A stretch of DNA of 35,364 nt from Candidatus Eiseniibacteriota bacterium (GTDB lineage Bacteria; Joyebacterota; Joyebacteria; Joyebacterales; Joyebacteraceae). Position numbers and translations under genes: made by a program. Below the pieces are notes generated by a model. It had not been told where the DNA came from. It saw only the letters and a program-made list of their open reading frames with translations, and did no database searches. This document shows, piece by piece, positions 32,051 to 35,364 of the stretch. The stretch lies in NCBI GenBank assembly GCA_030609365.1, contig JAUWCJ010000012.1, positions 1 to 35,364 on the forward strand, given 5' to 3'. Numbering within the stretch: the stretch's first letter is position 1; every line of letters starts with the position of its first letter.

Positions 32051-32080
32051 ATTATACCACAAGGTTGGAAAATCCGTCAA
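32051..32080 (-). promoter_or_regulatory. Strong sigma-70-like promoter for the secreted-protein cluster
   Basis: On the - strand a -35 TTGACG (32075-32080) and a perfect -10 TATAAT (32051-32056) are 18 bases apart. The expected start of transcription is near 32044, giving a leader of about 262 bases before ATG 31782. Confidence 0.75.
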
Positions 32081-32127
32081 GTGCAAGTCTGAGGCAGAAA
32101 GGTGAGGATTTGGTTAGCAGGCAGCTC

Positions 32128-32158
32128 TCCGGCCCGAGATACCACGATCTGGGCCGGA
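32128..32158 (-). other. Second hairpin downstream of the NrdD-like operon
   Basis: An 8 bp perfect stem (32128-32135 with 32151-32158) with some inner pairing. It follows the terminator at 32163-32195 on the - strand and lies upstream of the 32051-32080 promoter. It may insulate the two units. Confidence 0.45.
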
Positions 32159-32162
32159 AACA

Positions 32163-32195
32163 GAACACCCGGCGGGGGTTGTCCGCCGGGCGTTC
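32163..32195 (-). terminator. Terminator of the DUF1858 / NrdD-like operon
   Basis: GAAC (32163-32166), one mismatch, then CCCGGCGG (32168-32175) pair with CCGCCGGG (32183-32190) and GTTC (32192-32195) around a 7-base loop. On the - strand it lies 21 bases after the stop at 32217 and is followed by TGTTTCC. Confidence 0.7.
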
Positions 32196-32216
32196 CATGT
32201 TCACAATCTTCTGCTA

Positions 32217-32498
32217 CTAGACAGTCGTCCTGTGGCGGTCTTTGAGCTCGCCCGTCTTGCCCTTGTTCCACCCGCTTGTGCGCGAGAAATAACCCGTGAC
32301 CCGCGTTATGTGGTCCACGTCCTTTCCCTGCGAGCAGGAGGCCGTAATGGCCTCGAGCGTGTTCGTATCGACTGCCGCGAACGTTGCGTGAGTCAGCGTC
32401 TCGAATCTGTCGTTCCTGATGACGATGCCTTTGTCGTCGAGCTGGTAGTCCCAACCGTCCTGCGTGTCGATCCAGCTCTTCAACTCCTCCATCTTCAT
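32217..32498 (-). CDS. Stand-alone NrdD-like glycyl-radical module
   Basis: A 93-residue protein that ends in the signature of the class III (anaerobic) ribonucleotide reductase C-terminus: RVTGYFSRTSGWNKGK followed by ELKDR. In full-length NrdD the Gly of RVxGY carries the glycyl radical; here that is Gly69. The zinc-binding Cys pairs that precede it in NrdD are absent, and there is only Cys55. The N-terminal half (MEELKSWIDTQDGWDYQLDD) is not from NrdD's catalytic barrel. It could act like GrcA/YfiD, a replaceable glycyl-radical subunit, or have a separate role. ATG 32498 follows AAGGAGG with 5-base spacing. It is co-transcribed with the DUF1858 gene 49 bases upstream. Confidence 0.82.
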   Translation of the reverse strand: MKMEELKSWIDTQDGWDYQLDDKGIVIRNDRFETLTHATFAAVDTNTLEAITASCSQGKDVDHITRVTGYFSRTSGWNKGKTGELKDRHRTTV

Positions 32499-32547
32499 CG
32501 CTACCTCCTTGCGCTGTCTCACCCCGGTGTGAAAACCCTCGTATTCG

Positions 32548-32766
32548 CTAGTCTACTTGCTCGGCCTGCGTCGCCTTGTTCAGATCTGACATCAGCGCCT
32601 CGACGTCGATCCCGTGCGCCGCCGCGCCCTCAGCGATCGACTCGAACGCCGCAACCGCGCAACCGATGCAGTGGAGTCCGTGCTGCATGAAGACCGGCAC
32701 GGTCTCAGGGTGGCTCTTCACCACGTCACCGATGGGCATTTCCTTCGTGAGGACCATCTCCGCCAT
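32548..32766 (-). CDS. DUF1858 domain protein
   Basis: A 72-residue protein of the DUF1858 family, seen alone or fused to ScdA/Ric- or hybrid-cluster-type proteins in anaerobes. Family features are the start VLTKEMPIGDVVKSHPETVP, the Cys pair HCIGCAVAAFESI (C33, C36) and the GAAAHGIDVEALMSDLN end. The two cysteines could bind metal, sulphur or a redox cluster. The ATG follows CAGGAGAG. It is first gene of a two-gene operon with the NrdD-like module, so a role in anaerobic redox or radical chemistry is plausible (inference). Confidence 0.88.
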   Translation of the reverse strand: MAEMVLTKEMPIGDVVKSHPETVPVFMQHGLHCIGCAVAAFESIAEGAAAHGIDVEALMSDLNKATQAEQVD

Positions 32767-32812
32767 GTGTCTCTCCTGTTGTTATCGTCTGGAGTGGTGC
32801 TTCCATCACGGC

Positions 32813-32841
32813 ATAATAACCTGACCCCTCCCCCGCTTCAA
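32813..32841 (-). promoter_or_regulatory. Promoter of the DUF1858 / NrdD-like operon
   Basis: On the - strand a -35 TTGAAG (32836-32841) and a -10 TATTAT (32813-32818) are 17 bases apart. The leader to ATG 32766 is about 40 bases. The -35 box lies inside the hairpin at 32832-32846. Confidence 0.6.
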
Positions 32842-32846
32842 GCGGG
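32832..32846 (-). other. Short hairpin between the ABC permease gene and the DUF1858 promoter
   Basis: CCCGCT (32832-32837) pairs with AGCGGG (32841-32846) around TCA, 10 bases after the permease stop. It may be a weak end of the ABC transcript, and it also overlaps the -35 box of the next operon. There is no U-run. Confidence 0.45.
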
Positions 32847-32855
32847 AAGTTGCGC

Positions 32856-34514
32856 TCATCCCGTGAATTCTTCTCTGGCCAGTCTGCGTCTCAGTCTGGC
32901 CGCCACGACCCGCTCGGCCAGCCAGGCGAGGCCCCAGAGGGCAAACACAAGGGGCCCGGTGGCCGCTGGCCTGTTCTGCATGACAAGTTGGATCCCTATC
33001 AGGAGCGGGACCATTGTGGTGCCCAGGATCATGAAGAACGCTATCTGGCGCGCCTGCCTGGTTCTTTCCACCTCCTGGGAGAGCGGCATGTGCGGCGAGG
33101 CGAGCGACAGGATGGCGAACGCGGTCAGGCACATCGGGAACACCATCAGGATGAAGACCGCGGCCCCGAGAACGGGCATCGCGAGGCTCAGGAGCACGAA
33201 CAGCAGCAGGAAGAACGGGACGAGGTAGCGCCAGACCACCAGCCTGCGCGCGCCGCGCAGGACTCCCGAGGGGTCCCCGAGGGGGGCCGCGTAGAAGAGC
33301 CAGCTGGCCTTCCACTGCTCGGTCTGCGTCATGGCGGTCGCGAAGAACAGAGACACGAAGATGCAGTAGAGCCCCATTATCTCCTGGAGCGCGACCGGGC
33401 TTCCGTCCGTCGACTGGACGAACGGGCTGTGCAGGTCGTGGCGGATGACCGCCGTGAGGTAGACGGCGAGCGGTAGACCGAACGCCGGGTAGACCCTGGA
33501 GCGGAGTTTCCGGTCGCGCCGCATGTAGGCATCCATGAGGACGTATCCGGCGCGCTCCGTGCCCGTCCCGAGTGAGGAGAGCCCGAGTCTGAAGAAGGGG
33601 CGCCCTCTCACGCGCCCGTCGATGCGCTCCTCGGCTTCGACCGAGGACGTCATCAGCTCGGATATCTTCCGCGAGTAGTCGAGCGATATCGTGCTCATAG
33701 CCGCCGCTATTACGAGAGCGGAGCCTGCCGCGGCCATCAGGATCAGGTAGACGTCCTGGCTGCCGCCCGTTCCCGCCAGCAGCTCGACCGACCCGGCGAA
33801 CCAGGCCGGCGGCGTGGCGTAGACCCAGGCGCCGCGGTTGAGCGAGAGCAGCATCGGGTTGTCCTCGATCATCCTCGGCAGCAGGAAGTACGCGAGAACG
33901 AGCACCAGTGTGACGCCCGAGTGCACGTAGGTCATGATGCTGGTGAAGCGCTGGTAGCTCACGACCTTGAGCGTGCCCGTGTAGATCAGCACCACTGCGG
34001 CGGTGGTCGCCAGGCACGCGACGATGCCACCCAGAACGTGGAAGAGACCGAAGAGCAAACCCGGTTCCAGCGAGCGGCTGCCGACGATCGCCGCGGGCAG
34101 GGTCAGCGCCAGCGCGATGGGCGTGACGTAGAACAGCATGTTGCCCAGCTTCGCCCAGAAGTACGTGCGCGAAGAGATGGGCCTGTGAGCGAGTACGTCG
34201 AAGTCATCCGGATGGGCCACGATGGTGACGTACTCCATGATGACCGCGAGGGCCGTCATGAACATCGCAGCACTCATCGTGAAGAGCGAGTAGGCGAAGA
34301 GGTCACCGTGGGGGCGCAGGCCGACGGCCATCAGAGTGCCCATCACGGTGTACGTGATGATGGCGATGACGAAGGGCGGCACTTTCCCGCGCCCCATCCC
34401 TCCGCGGGAGGTTCTGAGATCGAGCTTGATGCCGACGGTGAGGAGCGCCCTGAGCTGTCGCCAGTCGACGCTGTTCTCGCCTGCCCCGTATCTTCCCGTG
34501 CCCTCGCTGTTCAA
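32856..34514 (-). CDS. ABC-2-type transporter permease
   Basis: A 552-residue polytopic inner-membrane protein with about ten or more hydrophobic segments, for example VPPFVIAIITYTVMGTLMAV, FLLLFVLLSLAMPVLGAAVF and FMILGTTMVPLLIGIQLV. A central hydrophilic loop (YSRKISELMTSSVEAEERID) separates two halves. It has no nucleotide-binding domain, and the ATPase is encoded 3 bases upstream, so the two form an exporter. The TTG at 34514 is the chosen start (GAGGG about 8 bases before it). The substrate cannot be told. ABC-2 families move lipids, drugs, peptides or polysaccharides. Confidence 0.82.
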   Translation of the reverse strand: MNSEGTGRYGAGENSVDWRQLRALLTVGIKLDLRTSRGGMGRGKVPPFVIAIITYTVMGTLMAVGLRPHGDLFAYSLFTMSAAMFMTALAVIMEYVTIVAHPDDFDVLAHRPISSRTYFWAKLGNMLFYVTPIALALTLPAAIVGSRSLEPGLLFGLFHVLGGIVACLATTAAVVLIYTGTLKVVSYQRFTSIMTYVHSGVTLVLVLAYFLLPRMIEDNPMLLSLNRGAWVYATPPAWFAGSVELLAGTGGSQDVYLILMAAAGSALVIAAAMSTISLDYSRKISELMTSSVEAEERIDGRVRGRPFFRLGLSSLGTGTERAGYVLMDAYMRRDRKLRSRVYPAFGLPLAVYLTAVIRHDLHSPFVQSTDGSPVALQEIMGLYCIFVSLFFATAMTQTEQWKASWLFYAAPLGDPSGVLRGARRLVVWRYLVPFFLLLFVLLSLAMPVLGAAVFILMVFPMCLTAFAILSLASPHMPLSQEVERTRQARQIAFFMILGTTMVPLLIGIQLVMQNRPAATGPLVFALWGLAWLAERVVAARLRRRLAREEFTG

Positions 34515-34517
34515 TCG

Positions 34518-35318
34518 CTAGTCCCTCTTTACGCCGGTGACGCTCTCGGAGAACGCCCGGACGATATCGGGAAGGTCGCCGGTGGAGGTGAGCTCGCTGA
34601 ACACGCCCTCGAGCGAGGCCGTGCTCGTCAGGACCTTGAGTTCCTCCACGTCTCCGTCCGCGATGACGCGCCCGTTGTTGAGGATGACGATCCTGTCGCA
34701 GACCTTCTCGACGACCTCGAGGACGTGCGAGCAGTAGAACACGGTCTTGCCCTGCGAGGCCAGCTCTCGCAGCAGTTCCTTCAGGACCAGCGCGGTGTTC
34801 GCGTCGAGTCCGGACAGCGGCTCGTCCAGAAAGAGGACGCTGGGGTTGTGCAGCAGCGCCGCCGAGATGAGGACCTTCTGCTTCATGCCTCGCGAGAACG
34901 ACGTCATCGTGCGTCCCGCGGCGTCGGCGATGCCGAAGAGCTTGAGGAAGGTCTCCGCCTTTCCCTCCGCTTCGTCGTGATCGAGGTGATAGAGGTGCCC
35001 GACGAGCGTCAGGTACTCCCGCGGCGTCAGGTTCTCGTAGAGCGCGCCCGTCTCGGGCACGACGCCGATTCTGGCCTTCGCCTCGAGTGGCGACTCCGCG
35101 ATGTCGAAACCGTCAATCACGGCCGTCCCGGTCGTTGGCCTGAGCATCCCTGTCGCCATCTTCACCGTCGTCGTCTTGCCTGCGCCGTTCGGCCCGAGAT
35201 AGCCACAGATCTGACCGCGAGGCACCGTCAGGTTAACGCCCGTGACGGCCTCGACCTCCTCGAACGTTTTGGTCAGGTCACGGAAGACTACCGCGGCCTC
35301 GGGAGTGGGTGCGTTCAT
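34518..35318 (-). CDS. ABC transporter ATP-binding protein
   Basis: A 266-residue nucleotide-binding subunit of an ABC-2-type exporter. It has Walker A GPNGAGKTT, Q-loop VVPETGALYENLTPREYL, signature motif FSRGMKQKV (the SxGMxQ variant usual in this subgroup), Walker B VLFLDEP, D-loop SGLDA and switch His in YCSHVLE. The C-terminal part (IVILNNGRVIADGDVEELK) is typical. ATG 35318 follows GGAG at longer spacing. The promoter is not visible in the 46 bases that remain upstream. Confidence 0.93.
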   Translation of the reverse strand: MNAPTPEAAVVFRDLTKTFEEVEAVTGVNLTVPRGQICGYLGPNGAGKTTTVKMATGMLRPTTGTAVIDGFDIAESPLEAKARIGVVPETGALYENLTPREYLTLVGHLYHLDHDEAEGKAETFLKLFGIADAAGRTMTSFSRGMKQKVLISAALLHNPSVLFLDEPLSGLDANTALVLKELLRELASQGKTVFYCSHVLEVVEKVCDRIVILNNGRVIADGDVEELKVLTSTASLEGVFSELTSTGDLPDIVRAFSESVTGVKRD

Positions 35319-35364
35319 AGGCTGTTCTCCGGTCTCAGTGATCTTCTGTTCCTGCGATCAACGC

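Larger units (their letters stand above)
31783..32216. other. Long leader of the secreted-protein gene plus terminator region
   Basis: About 434 bases without a supported gene. The right end holds hairpins ending the NrdD-like operon (32163-32195 and 32128-32158). A strong - strand promoter lies at 32051-32080, and the remaining 262 bases or so would be 5' untranslated RNA of the gene starting at 31782. This leader includes a 6 bp hairpin (32000-32023) and a lone strong Shine-Dalgarno-like site (- strand, 31914-31921) with no start codon at useful spacing. Confidence 0.6.

Noticed and set aside
1-35364. CRISPR arrays, insertion sequences, phage genes or integrase-type attachment sites
   Set aside because: No repeat-spacer pattern, transposase or integrase motif was seen. 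The only clear duplication is the pair of secreted-protein genes, and the tRNA has no adjacent integrase or repeated tRNA 3' end.

Overview
The window is a high-GC stretch of chromosome from a Gram-negative bacterium. Evidence for an outer membrane is an LptE-type lipoprotein, a FadL/PorV-type beta-barrel and several Sec signal peptides. An M28 peptidase carries a C-terminal Ig-like domain of the FlgD/type IX-sorting kind, and the WENGG/GTPQAF-type secreted proteins with a W..IKAL[FY]R tail resemble proteins I associate with FCB-group candidate phyla (Eisenbacteria, Krumholzibacteriota, Latescibacterota). That placement is inference from gene content only. The NrdD-like glycyl-radical module, the DUF1858 protein and the ferredoxin-type DUF362 protein suggest anaerobic or facultative life.

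Positions 1-14406 (+ strand) form a dense housekeeping block: pheT (5' end outside the window), a ZapB-like coiled coil, zapA, a run of hairpins, rarA, rny, ymdB, folD, xseA, xseB, ispA, dxs, nadK, a CDP-alcohol phosphatidyltransferase, a DUF362 ferredoxin-like protein that seems to use an AUC start, and tRNA-Arg(CCG). The genes are tightly packed, with several overlaps. Isoprenoid supply (ispA, dxs), one-carbon and NADP metabolism (folD, nadK), RNA and DNA maintenance (rny, rarA, xseAB) and division (zapA) are combined here.

Positions 14407-28703 (+ strand) hold a secreted M28 peptidase and a small membrane protein overlapping a HAD-phosphatase/CTP-dependent lipid-kinase fusion. Two UDP-amino-sugar enzymes (WbpA-like dehydrogenase, WbpP-like epimerase) follow, suggesting a lipid-linked surface-glycan role. 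Next come an NtrC-family protein with a degenerate receiver and no GAFTGA loop, lptE, holA, an endonuclease III gene with an internal deletion, a FadL/PorV-like outer-membrane protein, leuS and a small unknown.

Positions 28704-35364 are read from the - strand. They carry a TPR membrane protein, three secreted-protein genes that end in a shared W..IKAL[FY] tail (one only 52 codons long), a stand-alone NrdD glycyl-radical module with a DUF1858 partner, and an ABC-2 exporter pair. Good sigma-70-like promoters and hairpins punctuate this part.

The most interesting items are the shared C-terminal tail and its tiny carrier gene, the phosphatase-lipid kinase fusion, the sigma-54-activator relative without its sigma-54 loop, the stand-alone glycyl-radical module, the apparent AUC start, and key-residue changes in FolD and YmdB.
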